A stretch of DNA of 64,000 nt, from contig NZ_JAFFSU010000015.1 of assembly GCF_017948455.1 (NCBI RefSeq), positions 62,001 through 126,000 on the forward strand. Reading direction: 5' to 3'. The position numbers were made by a program, and so were the translations under genes. The stretch is from Streptomyces sp. GESEQ-4 (GTDB taxonomy: Bacteria; Actinomycetota; Actinomycetes; Streptomycetales; Streptomycetaceae). Below are positions 50,025-58,744 of this stretch, piece by piece (position 1 is the stretch's first letter; each line of letters opens with the position of its first letter). Under the pieces are notes generated by a model. That model ran no database searches and was not told the DNA's origin. It saw only the letters and a program-made list of their open reading frames with translations.

Positions 50025-50438
50025 TCAGTGGAGCAGACTTCCTTGCAGTTCGGCGCGCAGGTCGGGCGTGAGCACTGCGCCCGCGCGGTCGACCAGCAGC
50101 GCCATCTCGTAGCCGACCAGACCGATGTCGCACTCGGGGTGGGCGAGGACGGCCAGGGACGAGCCGTCCGAGACGGACATCAGGAACAAGAAGCCGCGTT
50201 CCATCTCGACGACCGTCTGTGCCACATCGCCCCCCTCGAAGATCCGGGAGGCCCCGGCCGTCAGCGAGGTGAGACCCGACGCGACGGCCGCGAGCTGATC
50301 GGCCCGGTCGCGCGGGAAGCCTTCCGACAGCGCCAGAAGGAGACCGTCGGCGGACACGACGACGGTGTGGGACACCCCTGGGGTGTTGTCCACGAAGTTG
50401 GTGATCAACCAGTTCAGGTTCTGTGCCGCCTGGCTCAT
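50025..50438 (-). CDS. cvnB: conservon roadblock/LC7 protein CvnB (second conservon)
   Basis: A 137-residue Roadblock/LC7 protein almost identical to the first copy (MSQAAQNLNWLITNFVDNTP; LAALSEGFPRDRADQ-type core; ending LTPDLRAELQGSLLH). The start is either ATG 50438 or TTG 50447; the TTG sits where the first operon uses GTG and has the same GGAGCG spacing, so the TTG may be the real start, adding three residues. It begins next to the cvnA stop. Confidence 0.9.
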   Translation of the reverse strand: MSQAAQNLNWLITNFVDNTPGVSHTVVVSADGLLLALSEGFPRDRADQLAAVASGLTSLTAGASRIFEGGDVAQTVVEMERGFLFLMSVSDGSSLAVLAHPECDIGLVGYEMALLVDRAGAVLTPDLRAELQGSLLH

Positions 50439-50447
50439 CTGCCTCAA

Positions 50448-53400
50448 CTAACGCTCCTGCTGGTGAGTGGGGTTCGGGAAGCTGCCGGTCTGACCGCTAC
50501 CGGCCTGGCGACCCTGCGAAATACCCCGACGGAGATTGGTCAGCCGGCCGCGTACGTCATCAGGCGCACGGGAGACCTGCGGACCGCTGTTGTGCTGTTG
50601 CTGCTGAGCCGTACCCGGGACGAGGTTCGCCCTGGGTACCCGGCGCGGCAGGCCGGAGGTGGTGACTCCGCCCGCGGCCGGCTGCCGTACGCGCTCTGCC
50701 TGCCGAATGAGATCGTCATTCGGCGAGCTGCGCCAGTTGCCGGTTGCGGGACGCTGAGGGGCGGGAGCGTGCGGCGGCTGCGACGGGGCGGCCGGCGGGG
50801 GAGCCGAGCCGTTGCCCTGCTGCGGTCCGCCCTGGCTGCCCTGACCGTGGAACCAGTTGGTCTCGAGAGTGTCGTACAGCGGCGTGCGTCCGTCACCCGG
50901 GCCGGCCGGCGGCAGCGCCTCAGGCTCCTGGCGGGTGGGCCGCTGCTGCGGACGCGGCGGTACGGGCGGACGCCCGGCACCGTAGCCGTTGGTGCCGTTG
51001 GCGCTCGCCGGGTTCTGCCGACCGGGCTGCGGCGGGTAGCCGTAACCGCCGGTGGAGCCGTTGTTGTCGTACCCCTGCGGGGCCGGCTGGTTCCCGCCCG
51101 GGCCGAAGACGTCCGGGCGGACGAACTGGCCCGTGTCCTGGCCGGAGCCGGGGTTCTGCGGAGCCGCTCCGGGGCGCGGGAACTCACCGGAGTTCTGGTC
51201 CGGCCGGGGGAACTCACCGGTGTGATTCGGGGCGCTGGTGCCCGGACGCGTGAACTGCCCGGTGTTCTGCGGCCCGTTCGCACCCGGCTGCTGCGGGGCG
51301 CCGAAGTCCGCGGGGCCCTGCCGGCCCTCGCTTCGCGGAACGGCCGGGAACCCGGAGGTCGAGGCCGGGCCGTGCCGGTCGTCGATCCGTGGCATCGGGG
51401 CGGTCTGCGACGGGTCGCGCTGCTCGTCGTGCCCGCGCGGGGTGTCGAGCGAGGCGCGCGACACCGACGGCTGCGCGTTCTCGTCGCTCCAGCTCGGCGT
51501 GCGCGGCTGCTGCGCGTTACCGCCCGGCAGCTCGGCCCGTGCCCCGCCCCGCGGCGGCAGCTGCGGCCGACGGCCACGGCGCCCGCTGCCTCGCCCGGAT
51601 TCCTTGTTCGATACGGCGTCCTGCGCGTTCTGACCCTGTGCCGGCCCGCCCGTGCCCGCGGCCGTCAGGCCCTGCGGGGCACCCGGTGCCTGGCCGCCGA
51701 AGCCGGCACCCGCACCGGCCGGAGCCGGCCGACCGCCCTGCTGAGGCGCCGACGGACCCTGCGGCCCGCGCGCACCCGGCTCGGGACGTCCACCCGGACC
51801 GCCACCGCTGCCCGGCAGCGCGGCCCGCGGCCCCGGAGCGGCACCGAGCCGCCCACCGGGAGCACCGGCACCAAGAGCACCGCCACCCTGACCCGCGCCT
51901 CCGCGACGGGCCGCGGCGACACCGGCGGCAGCCTGCGCCGCGGCCGGACCGCCGGAGGAACCGGCGCCACCCTGGCCGGGCTTGGGCTGCGGCTTCTTGC
52001 CGCCCTGGGCGACATCGACGGGGAGCATGACCAGCGCGGTCGTACCACCGGAGTCGGACGGGCGCAGCTGAATACGGATGCCGTGCCGCTGCGAAAGGCG
52101 GCCGACCACGAACAGACCCATGCGGCGGGAGACCGACACGTCCACGGTGGGCGGCGAGGCGAGCCGCTCGTTGATCGCGGCGAGGTCCTCGGGGGAGAGG
52201 CCGATACCGGTGTCGTGGATCTCGATCAGCACGCGGCCGTCGGGCAGCGCGTGACCGGTGACCTTGACCTTGGTCTGCGGCGAGGAGAACGAGGTGGCGT
52301 TCTCAAGGAGCTCGGCGAGCAGGTGCACGAGGTCGTTGACCACGCGGCCGGCCACTTCAGTGGTCGGCACGGAGGCCAGCTCGATGCGCTCGTACTGCTC
52401 CACCTCGGAGGCGGCGGCGCGGAGCACGTCGACCAGCGGGACCGGGCGGGTCCAGCGGCGGCCGGGCTCTTCACCGGCGAGAACGAGGAGGTTCTCACCG
52501 TTACGGCGCATGCGGGTCGCGAGGTGGTCGAGCTTGAACAGCGAGGACAGCTGGTCCGGGTCGGCCTCGCGGGACTCCAGCTCGGAGATCAGCGACAGCT
52601 GGCGCTGGATCAGACCCTGGGAGCGGCGCGAGAGGTTGGTGAACATCGCGTTGACGTTGCCCCGCAGCAGGGCCTGCTCAGCGGCGAGGCGGACCGCCTC
52701 GCGGTGCACGTCGTCGAAGGCCGCGGCCACCTTGCCGATCTCGTCCCGGGAGTGCACACCGACCGACTCGACGGAGGTGTCGACGTCCTGCGGGTCGGAC
52801 TCGGACAGCTGCTTGACCAGCTCGGGCAGGCGGTCCTGGGCGACCTTGGTCGCGGTCTCCTGCAGCCTGCGCAGCGAGCGGATCATGGACCGGGCCACGA
52901 CGAACGCGCCGACCAGCGAGACACCGAGCACGAGCAGGATCAGCGCACCGGAGATGATCGCTTCGCGCTCCGACTCGGCGCGCAGCTCGCGGGCCTTCTG
53001 CTCCATCTGCCCGAGCAGCGTGGTCTCGATGAGGTCCATCTGGTCGATCTTGGACGAGCTGGCGTCGACCCAGTCCAGGTAGGAACGCTTCTCCAGGTCG
53101 GCCAGACCGTTCGCCTGGCTGAGCGCACGGTCGGCGTAGGTGTCGGCGGACTCGATCGTCGGGTTGCCGTCTTCGATCGGCTCGAGCAGCGAGGCGGCGC
53201 TGTCCGCGCCGTAGATGCTCCGGAAGCTCAGCAGCTCGGACTTCTCGCTCTCCAGCGCCGACTCGGCGTACAGCCGGTCGTTCTCCGAGAGGTTGCTGTT
53301 CGAGCTCTTGGGGTCCTGCGGCAGTGCCGCGGCGATGACCGCGCGCTGGACGGAGGCGTACTCCTTGGCGGAGGAGAACGAGGCCAGCGCACGGGTGCGC

Positions 53401-54188
53401 TGGATCATCTCGGGGTTGCTGGTGGCCTCCGCCATGTCCTGCGAGAGGTCGAGCAGGTGGGTGATCAGACGGTGGTAGGCCTCGACCGTCTGGGTGGAGT
53501 TGCGCTCGGCCTCGTACGCGCTCTCACGGATCTTCGCCAGGTTGCTCAAGTCGCCGACCAGGCCGACGAGGCTGTCGCGGACGCCCTGGAGGTCACCGTC
53601 CTTGCTGGACGCGTCGACCAGTTCCGCGGCGTCGCGGAAGTTGTCCATGGAGCGGTCGGTCTTGACCCGCAGGCCCTTGACCCCGACGTCGGTGGTCGCG
53701 TTGGCGCCGTGCGCCAGCGGGCCCGCGGACTGGTCGCGCTCCTCCTGGAGCGCGGCGGCCAGTTCGGTGGCCTGCTTGGTCATGTCCGTCAGCAGCTTCA
53801 TGTTGTCGAGCTGCTGGATGTCGTTCATGTTGTCGCTGATGCGCAGTGCGCCCAGCGAGGTGGCCGCGACCACCGGGAGCGCGAGCAGCGACACCAGACG
53901 CGTGGAGATGCGCCAGTTGCGCAGGGCTATTCGCGATCCGGGGCCGGAGGCGCCCTTCGGCGGCTTCACGGTCGGTGCCGTGGAGTCCCCGGTGCCCGGG
54001 GAGCCCGTGGCTCCGGTGGATGCCGTGGCGCCGGAAGCTGCGGACGCGCCACCACGCCCGCCGTCGCCGGACGCCAGGCCCGGGTTCTGGGCGTGCTGGG
54101 GCGAGGAACTGCCGGCATTGGGGCCAGTCCCGCCGTGCGGCTCCGGCTCCGCCGAAGCACTGCCATCCCTCTTGAAACGTCCCTGCAC
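50448..54188 (-). CDS. cvnA: conservon sensor kinase CvnA (second conservon), intact
   Basis: A 1246-residue membrane histidine-kinase-like protein. After a disordered start (1-85), a membrane segment (LVSLLALPVVAATSLGALRI, about 97-116) and an extracytoplasmic helical domain (about 120-400) lead to a second segment (GALILLVLGVSLVGAFVVAR), a HAMP linker and the GHKL ATPase domain: LLAELLENATSFSSPQTKV, LIEIHDTGIGLSPED, VSRRMGLFVVGRLSQRHGIR. The classical H-box His is not evident, as in other CvnA. About 450 residues of Gly/Pro/Gln-rich tail contain near-repeats such as GQFTRPG, GEFPRPD, GEFPRPG, GQFVRPD. The protein ends with GLPRRVPRANLV and VRGRLTNLRRG, shared with the other CvnA. It probably senses a signal and scaffolds CvnB, C and D. 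Confidence 0.93.
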   Translation of the reverse strand: MQGRFKRDGSASAEPEPHGGTGPNAGSSSPQHAQNPGLASGDGGRGGASAASGATASTGATGSPGTGDSTAPTVKPPKGASGPGSRIALRNWRISTRLVSLLALPVVAATSLGALRISDNMNDIQQLDNMKLLTDMTKQATELAAALQEERDQSAGPLAHGANATTDVGVKGLRVKTDRSMDNFRDAAELVDASSKDGDLQGVRDSLVGLVGDLSNLAKIRESAYEAERNSTQTVEAYHRLITHLLDLSQDMAEATSNPEMIQRTRALASFSSAKEYASVQRAVIAAALPQDPKSSNSNLSENDRLYAESALESEKSELLSFRSIYGADSAASLLEPIEDGNPTIESADTYADRALSQANGLADLEKRSYLDWVDASSSKIDQMDLIETTLLGQMEQKARELRAESEREAIISGALILLVLGVSLVGAFVVARSMIRSLRRLQETATKVAQDRLPELVKQLSESDPQDVDTSVESVGVHSRDEIGKVAAAFDDVHREAVRLAAEQALLRGNVNAMFTNLSRRSQGLIQRQLSLISELESREADPDQLSSLFKLDHLATRMRRNGENLLVLAGEEPGRRWTRPVPLVDVLRAAASEVEQYERIELASVPTTEVAGRVVNDLVHLLAELLENATSFSSPQTKVKVTGHALPDGRVLIEIHDTGIGLSPEDLAAINERLASPPTVDVSVSRRMGLFVVGRLSQRHGIRIQLRPSDSGGTTALVMLPVDVAQGGKKPQPKPGQGGAGSSGGPAAAQAAAGVAAARRGGAGQGGGALGAGAPGGRLGAAPGPRAALPGSGGGPGGRPEPGARGPQGPSAPQQGGRPAPAGAGAGFGGQAPGAPQGLTAAGTGGPAQGQNAQDAVSNKESGRGSGRRGRRPQLPPRGGARAELPGGNAQQPRTPSWSDENAQPSVSRASLDTPRGHDEQRDPSQTAPMPRIDDRHGPASTSGFPAVPRSEGRQGPADFGAPQQPGANGPQNTGQFTRPGTSAPNHTGEFPRPDQNSGEFPRPGAAPQNPGSGQDTGQFVRPDVFGPGGNQPAPQGYDNNGSTGGYGYPPQPGRQNPASANGTNGYGAGRPPVPPRPQQRPTRQEPEALPPAGPGDGRTPLYDTLETNWFHGQGSQGGPQQGNGSAPPPAAPSQPPHAPAPQRPATGNWRSSPNDDLIRQAERVRQPAAGGVTTSGLPRRVPRANLVPGTAQQQQHNSGPQVSRAPDDVRGRLTNLRRGISQGRQAGSGQTGSFPNPTHQQER

Positions 54189-54735
54189 TAGCGTCGCAAC
54201 CTCTGGACCAGGCGCCCCTCCGTGAACGGAAGGACGGTGTCGGCGTCGTAGGGGGCGCCCTGAATTTGCGCCCCCCGGTGGTCGTGAGTGACCGGCGCTG
54301 GCTCCCCCTTCTCACCGCCGCTCGGCGCTCGTCGCGCCCCCTGTGCGCCGGCTCGATCCTGCGGCGGTCCGTGGAATTCCAGCACAGTGCAGGATCTCCA
54401 ACAAGGCCCGTGGGTCAGGCTGTGACCTCCGTGACACCACGTGAGGGCTGCGTCACCGGACGTAGAAAGTGATCCGCCGCAAAACGGACTTACCGCATCG
54501 AGTCACCGGTCAGCGGGGGAGTCCCAGTCGCCATGATCGGGAGCGGAATGCGGGCTTCAGGCAGCCAATGTCCGTTTCATGGGGGTCGACTGCGGGCCTG
54601 AATTGACCGGTTTGCCCATTGATCCGTGAGCAAACTCACACGGCGATCATTGAGTCTGGATGTCTTCAGAAGGGAATTGCATGTTTAGCCTGACGCTTTA
54701 CAACAGCAGCCCAACTGTGAAGGCACCTGACACCC
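54189..54735. other. intergenic region upstream of the second conservon
   Basis: 547 bp between the divergent cvnA and a small gene. No coding frame with the usual third-position bias is present. The right half (54550-54735) is relatively AT-rich and must hold promoters; TTGACC near 54604 and TAGCCT near 54685 are candidate boxes, but no well-spaced pair is obvious. Confidence 0.45.
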
Positions 54736-54924
54736 GTGAAGACGACGATGATGTTCCGCACGATAGCCAACCCGCGGCGCACGACGCTGGCGCACCTCGA
54801 GGACGCCGACGACCTGCACACCCCGGACCACCCGGAGCACTCCGTCGAACTCCCGGCCCACACGGCCAACCCCCGCCGCACCGTCCTCATGGACATCCCG
54901 GCCCAGGCCACCGCCGCGCGGTAA
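54736..54924 (+). CDS. 62-residue protein with duplicated ANPRRT motif
   Basis: The GTG frame at 54736 gives MKTTMMFRTIANPRRTTLAH then an acidic/His-rich middle and a second copy TANPRRTVLMDIPAQ near the end. The two copies (IANPRRTTL and TANPRRTVL) are about 32 residues apart. All but two codons end in G or C, strong evidence for coding. There is no signal peptide, membrane segment or cysteine. I do not recognise a family; the duplicated short motif suggests a linear binding element, or a precursor peptide, but that is speculation. GAAGG lies 12 nt upstream. Confidence 0.65.
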   Translation: MKTTMMFRTIANPRRTTLAHLEDADDLHTPDHPEHSVELPAHTANPRRTVLMDIPAQATAAR

Positions 54925-54997
54925 CCGCTCCGTACGACGCCCAGGGCGCCCGCGACCATGCGCGAGGCGCCCGCCCCTCGGGTCCGCCCCGCCGCGC

Positions 54998-55003
54998 TAG
55001 CCT
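54998..55003 (+). promoter_or_regulatory. -10 box TAGCCT upstream of the FAH-family gene
   Basis: TAGCCT lies 45 nt before the GTG at 55049, with AAGGGG 12 nt before the start codon, so this transcript would have a short leader. Confidence 0.4.
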
Positions 55004-55048
55004 GGAGCGTCAGACTTCAGTCGGTTCAGTCAAGGGGCCAAGCATCCC

Positions 55049-55825
55049 GTGCGCATCGCCAGATTCTCCATCGACGGGAACGTCGCCTTCGGCGTGGTCG
55101 AGGGTGACAAGCCGGACGAGCTCGTCCTGGACATCATCAAGGGCATCCCGTTCGCGGACTTCGAGCTCTCCGGTACGAAGGTCCCGCTGAGCAAGGTCAG
55201 GCTCCTGCCGCCGGTACTCCCCAACAAGGTCGTGGCCTTCGGCCGCAACTACGCCGAGCACGCGCGGGAGCTGGGCAACGAGGTGCCCGACGCCCCCTTC
55301 GCCTTCTTCAAGCCGTCCACCTCGGTGATCGGCCCCGGCGACGAGATCCAGTACCCGTCCTTCTCCGAGGACCTCCACCACGAGGCCGAACTGGCCGTCG
55401 TCATCGGCCGCATGTGCCGCGAGGTCCCCCGCGAGCGCGTCAAGGACGTCATCCTCGGCTACACCTGCGCCAACGACATCACCGCCCGCGACGTGCAGAA
55501 ACGCGAGAAGCAGTGGGCCCGGGCCAAGGGCTTCGACACCGCCTGCCCGCTCGGCCCCTGGGTGGAGACCGACCTCGACCCCAGCGACCTCACCATCCAG
55601 CTCACGGTCAACGGCCAACAGCGCCAACTGGGCCGCACCACCGAGATGATCCACTCGATCGAGGAGCTGATCGTCAACATCTCCGAGGCCATGACGCTGC
55701 TCCCCGGCGACGTGATCCTCACGGGCACCCCGGCAGGGGTCGGCCCCCTCAGCGTCGGCGACGAGGTCGCCGTCACCATCGAAGGCATCGGCACTCTCAC
55801 CAACAAGGTTGTCAAGCGTGGCTAG
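55049..55825 (+). CDS. fumarylacetoacetate hydrolase family protein
   Basis: A 258-residue member of the FAH superfamily with a short N-domain. The core has VVAFGRNYAEHARELG, PFAFFKPSTSVIGPGDEI, metal-binding HHEAELAVVIG (E-x-E) and YTCANDITARDVQ (Asp), and ILTGTPAGVGPLSVGD. Members are isomerases, acylpyruvate hydrolases or oxaloacetate tautomerases; the short form with KREKQWARAKGFDTACPLGP is close to the acylpyruvase/tautomerase group. It overlaps gltX by 8 bp, so the two are co-translated although their functions do not obviously connect. Confidence 0.9.
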   Translation: MRIARFSIDGNVAFGVVEGDKPDELVLDIIKGIPFADFELSGTKVPLSKVRLLPPVLPNKVVAFGRNYAEHARELGNEVPDAPFAFFKPSTSVIGPGDEIQYPSFSEDLHHEAELAVVIGRMCREVPRERVKDVILGYTCANDITARDVQKREKQWARAKGFDTACPLGPWVETDLDPSDLTIQLTVNGQQRQLGRTTEMIHSIEELIVNISEAMTLLPGDVILTGTPAGVGPLSVGDEVAVTIEGIGTLTNKVVKRG

Positions 55826-57311
55826 CGCACCCGGCTCCCCCGTACGCGTCCGTTTCTGCCCCTCGCCCACCGGTAACCCGCACGTGGGCCTGGTCCGCAC
55901 CGCCCTGTTCAACTGGGCGTTCGCCCGCCACCACGGCGGCAGCGGTGCTCAATTCGTATTCCGTATCGAGGACACCGACGCGGCCCGCGACTCCGAGGAG
56001 TCGTACACCCAGCTGCTCGACTCGATGCGCTGGCTCGGCTTCGACTGGGACGAGGGCCCCGAGGTCGGCGGCCCGCACGCGCCGTACCGCCAGTCGCAGC
56101 GCATGGACCTCTACAAGGACGTCGCGCAGAAGCTCATCGAGGCCGGCCACGCCTACTACTGCTACTGCTCCCAGGAGGAGCTGGACACCCGCCGCGAGGC
56201 CGCCCGCGCCGCCGGCAAGCCGTCCGGCTACGACGGCCACTGCCGCGAGCTGACCGCACAGCAGGTCGCCGAGTTCCAGGCACAGGGCCGCACGCCCATC
56301 GTCCGCTTCCGGATGCCAGACGAGACGATCACCTTCACGGACCTGGTCCGCGGCGAGCTGACGTTCACCCCGGAGAACGTCCCGGACTACGGGATCGTAC
56401 GAGCCAATGGCGCGCCCCTGTACACGCTGGTGAACCCGGTCGACGACGCGCTGATGGAGATCACCCACGTCCTGCGCGGCGAGGACCTGCTCTCCTCCAC
56501 ACCGCGGCAGATCGCCCTGTACAAGGCGCTGATCGAGCTCGGCATCGCGAAGGAGATCCCGTCCTTCGGTCACCTGCCGTATGTGATGGGCGAGGGAAAC
56601 AAGAAGCTCTCCAAGCGTGACCCGCAGTCCTCGCTCAACCTCTACCGCGAGCGCGGCTTCCTCCCCGAGGGCCTGCTCAACTACCTCTCCCTCCTTGGCT
56701 GGTCACTCTCCGCCGACCAGGACATCTTCACGATGGACGAGATGGTCGCGGCCTTCGACATCGCGGACGTGAACCCCAACCCGGCCCGCTTCGACCTGAA
56801 GAAGTGCGAGGCGATCAACGGCGACCACATCCGCCTGCTGGATGTGAAGGACTTCACGGAACGCTGCGCGCCATGGCTGCGGGCCCCCTTCGCACCGTGG
56901 GCCCCGGAGGCCTTCGACGAGGCGAAGTGGCACGAGATCGCCCCGCACGCACAGACCCGCCTCAAGGTCCTCTCCGAAATCACGGACAACGTCGACTTCC
57001 TGTTCCTCTCCGAGCCGGTCTTCGACGAGCCGTCCTGGACGAAGGCGATGAAGGAGGGCAGTGACGCCCTTCTGCGTACGGCCCGCGAGAAGCTGGAGTC
57101 CGCGGACTGGACCTCGGCGGAGTCGTTGAAGGAGGCCGTCCTGGCCGCCGGCGAGACCCACGGCCTCAAGCTCGGCAAGGCCCAGGCCCCGGTCCGCGTC
57201 GCCGTCACCGGCCGCACGGTCGGTCTCCCGCTCTTCGAATCCCTGGAGATCCTGGGCAAGGAGAAGACCCTGGCCCGCATCGACGCGGCCCTGGCGAGGC
57301 TGGCGGCGTAG
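55818..57311 (+). CDS. gltX: glutamyl-tRNA synthetase (probably also charges tRNA-Gln)
   Basis: A 497-residue class I synthetase. The HIGH-type motif is FCPSPTGNPHVGLVRTALFN (about residues 13-32), followed by EDTDAARDSEES and the KMSKS-type KKLSKRD (about 255). The C-terminal anticodon-binding domain (about 330-497) is normal. Streptomyces generally lacks GlnRS, so GltX makes Glu-tRNA-Gln for the GatCAB amidotransferase; the nearby tRNA-Glu and tRNA-Gln genes fit this. The GTG at 55818 lies 9 nt after AAGG, inside the end of the FAH gene. Confidence 0.96.
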   Translation: MASAPGSPVRVRFCPSPTGNPHVGLVRTALFNWAFARHHGGSGAQFVFRIEDTDAARDSEESYTQLLDSMRWLGFDWDEGPEVGGPHAPYRQSQRMDLYKDVAQKLIEAGHAYYCYCSQEELDTRREAARAAGKPSGYDGHCRELTAQQVAEFQAQGRTPIVRFRMPDETITFTDLVRGELTFTPENVPDYGIVRANGAPLYTLVNPVDDALMEITHVLRGEDLLSSTPRQIALYKALIELGIAKEIPSFGHLPYVMGEGNKKLSKRDPQSSLNLYRERGFLPEGLLNYLSLLGWSLSADQDIFTMDEMVAAFDIADVNPNPARFDLKKCEAINGDHIRLLDVKDFTERCAPWLRAPFAPWAPEAFDEAKWHEIAPHAQTRLKVLSEITDNVDFLFLSEPVFDEPSWTKAMKEGSDALLRTAREKLESADWTSAESLKEAVLAAGETHGLKLGKAQAPVRVAVTGRTVGLPLFESLEILGKEKTLARIDAALARLAA

Positions 57312-57506
57312 AGCTCCGACAGCTGTGCGGGGCGGAGGCTTCGGCCCCCGCCCTCAGCGCCTTGCTGCTGGCTGTCGCGGGGTCCTTGTCCACGGTGTCG
57401 GCCGACAACAGGCTCACGAACTGGCTCGGGCCCATGCTCCGCACCACCGAGCTGGTGGGGCGCGCACAGCTGACGCGTTCCCCGGACGAGCCGCCCGGCA
57501 CCGGGT

Positions 57507-57512
57507 TACCGT
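57507..57512 (+). promoter_or_regulatory. -10 box TACCGT, leaderless HAD gene
   Basis: TACCGT ends 6 nt before the ATG at 57519, with no ribosome site. Confidence 0.5.
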
Positions 57513-57518
57513 CGGATC

Positions 57519-58250
57519 ATGAGCATTCGGGCCGTGGTGTGGGACGTGGACGACACGCTCTTCGACTACACCACGGCCGACCGTGCCGGAATGCGCGCGC
57601 ACCTGGTGGCTGAGGGCCTGCTCGGCGGAGACGAGTCCGTGGAGCAGGCCCTGGTGCGTTGGCGAGAGGTCACGGACCGGCAGTGGGCGCGGTTCGCCGC
57701 GGGGGAGGCGTCGTTCGAGGGGCAGCGCCGGGACCGGGTGCGGGTGTTCCTGGGCGAGGAGCTGACCGACGCCGAGGCCGACGCCTGGTTTCTGCGGTAC
57801 ATCGCGCACTACGAGGCCGCCTGGGCGCTCTTCCCGGACGTACTGCCCGCCCTGGACGCCCTCGCCGCCAGCCACCGGCACGCGGTGCTGTCCAACTCCA
57901 GCATCCATGTCCAGGACCGCAAGCTGCGCGTTCTCGGCGTGCACGACCGCTTCGAGAGCATCCTGTGCGCCGCGGAACTCGGTGTCTCCAAGCCGGAGGC
58001 CGGCGCCTTCCACGCGGCCTGCGAAGCCCTGGACCTCGCCCCGCGGCACGTGGCGTACGTGGGCGATCACCCGGAGATCGACGGGCAGGGTGCCGCGGAG
58101 GCCGGACTGCTCTCGGTGTGGATCGACCGTGACGGCGTGTGCACCGGGGCTGACGCCCTCGCAGGCCCGCACCGGATCGCCTCGCTCGCCGAACTCCCCG
58201 CGCTGCTCGGCGCGGATACCCGTTTTGGAGCCCCGTCCACCTTCGGGTAA
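57519..58250 (+). CDS. HAD family hydrolase (phosphatase)
   Basis: A 243-residue haloacid-dehalogenase phosphatase. Motif I is VVWDVDDTLFDYT (residues 6-18, nucleophile Asp), motif II LSNSS, motif III Lys in GVSKPEAGAF and motif IV YVGDHPEIDGQGAAEAG. The helical cap lies between I and II (about 20-90). It probably dephosphorylates a small metabolite; the substrate is unknown. The TAA stop lies within the -10 box of the tRNA promoter downstream, so transcription of the tRNA cluster starts right behind it. Confidence 0.92.
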   Translation: MSIRAVVWDVDDTLFDYTTADRAGMRAHLVAEGLLGGDESVEQALVRWREVTDRQWARFAAGEASFEGQRRDRVRVFLGEELTDAEADAWFLRYIAHYEAAWALFPDVLPALDALAASHRHAVLSNSSIHVQDRKLRVLGVHDRFESILCAAELGVSKPEAGAFHAACEALDLAPRHVAYVGDHPEIDGQGAAEAGLLSVWIDRDGVCTGADALAGPHRIASLAELPALLGADTRFGAPSTFG

Positions 58251-58253
58251 TGT
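58225..58253 (+). promoter_or_regulatory. tRNA-cluster promoter TTGGAG-N17-TAATGT
   Basis: TTGGAG (58225-58230) and TAATGT (58248-58253) are exactly 17 nt apart. The first tRNA starts 89 nt downstream, leaving a leader that contains the inverted repeat CGCAAG/CTTGCG. Confidence 0.6.
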
Positions 58254-58341
58254 TCTTCCTGCGCCGCCGGAGAGCGGGCCGAGAGGCCGGAAACCGGAGG
58301 CGCAAGCTAGAACGAGATCCCCTGAGGGGCTTGCGTTCCAG

Positions 58342-58413
58342 TGGCCTATGGTGTAATTGGCAGCACGACTGATTCTGGTTCAGTTAGTCTTGGTTCGAGT
58401 CCAGGTAGGCCAG
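58342..58413 (+). tRNA. tRNA-Gln (CTG)
   Basis: 72 nt. Acceptor TGGCCTA/TAGGCCA, anticodon stem ACTGA/TCAGT with loop TTCTGGT (anticodon CTG), T-loop TTCGAGT and discriminator G. CCA is not encoded. It is the first of five clustered tRNAs. Confidence 0.96.
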
Positions 58414-58434
58414 CTCGCAGAGCTCATCTGCAAA

Positions 58435-58507
58435 GCCCCCGTTGTGTAGCGGCCTAGCACGCTGCCCTCTCAAGGCAGTAGCGCCGGTTCGAATCCGGTC
58501 GGGGGTA
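58435..58507 (+). tRNA. tRNA-Glu (CTC), copy 1
   Basis: 73 nt. The acceptor starts GCCCCCG and ends CGGGGGT with a G-U first pair, the anticodon stem is CTGCC/GGCAG with loop CTCTCAA (anticodon CTC), and the T-loop is TTCGAAT. The anticodon stem differs from the other two copies by a compensated T-A pair. Confidence 0.96.
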
Positions 58508-58536
58508 CGGCGATCTCCGCCGAGATGATCGCTAGG

Positions 58537-58609
58537 GCCCCCGTTGTGTAGCGGCCTAGCACGCCGCCCTCTCAAGGCGGTAGCGCCGGTTCGAATCCGG
58601 TCGGGGGTA
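58537..58609 (+). tRNA. tRNA-Glu (CTC), copy 2
   Basis: 73 nt, as copy 1 but with anticodon stem CCGCC/GGCGG. Identical to copy 3. Confidence 0.96.
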
Positions 58610-58629
58610 CAAACTGGTCTAAACCACAT

Positions 58630-58701
58630 TGGTCTATGGTGTAATTGGCAGCACGACTGATTCTGGTTCAGTTAGTCTAGGTTCGAGTCCTGGTAGACCA
58701 G
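58630..58701 (+). tRNA. tRNA-Gln (CTG), copy 2
   Basis: 72 nt. Acceptor TGGTCTA/TAGACCA and T-stem CTAGG/CCTGG differ from the first Gln gene by paired, compensating changes; the anticodon loop TTCTGGT is the same. Confidence 0.96.
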
Positions 58702-58744
58702 CTCGGATCTGCGGCGGTGCACATCAAACGCTCGCAAGATCCTC

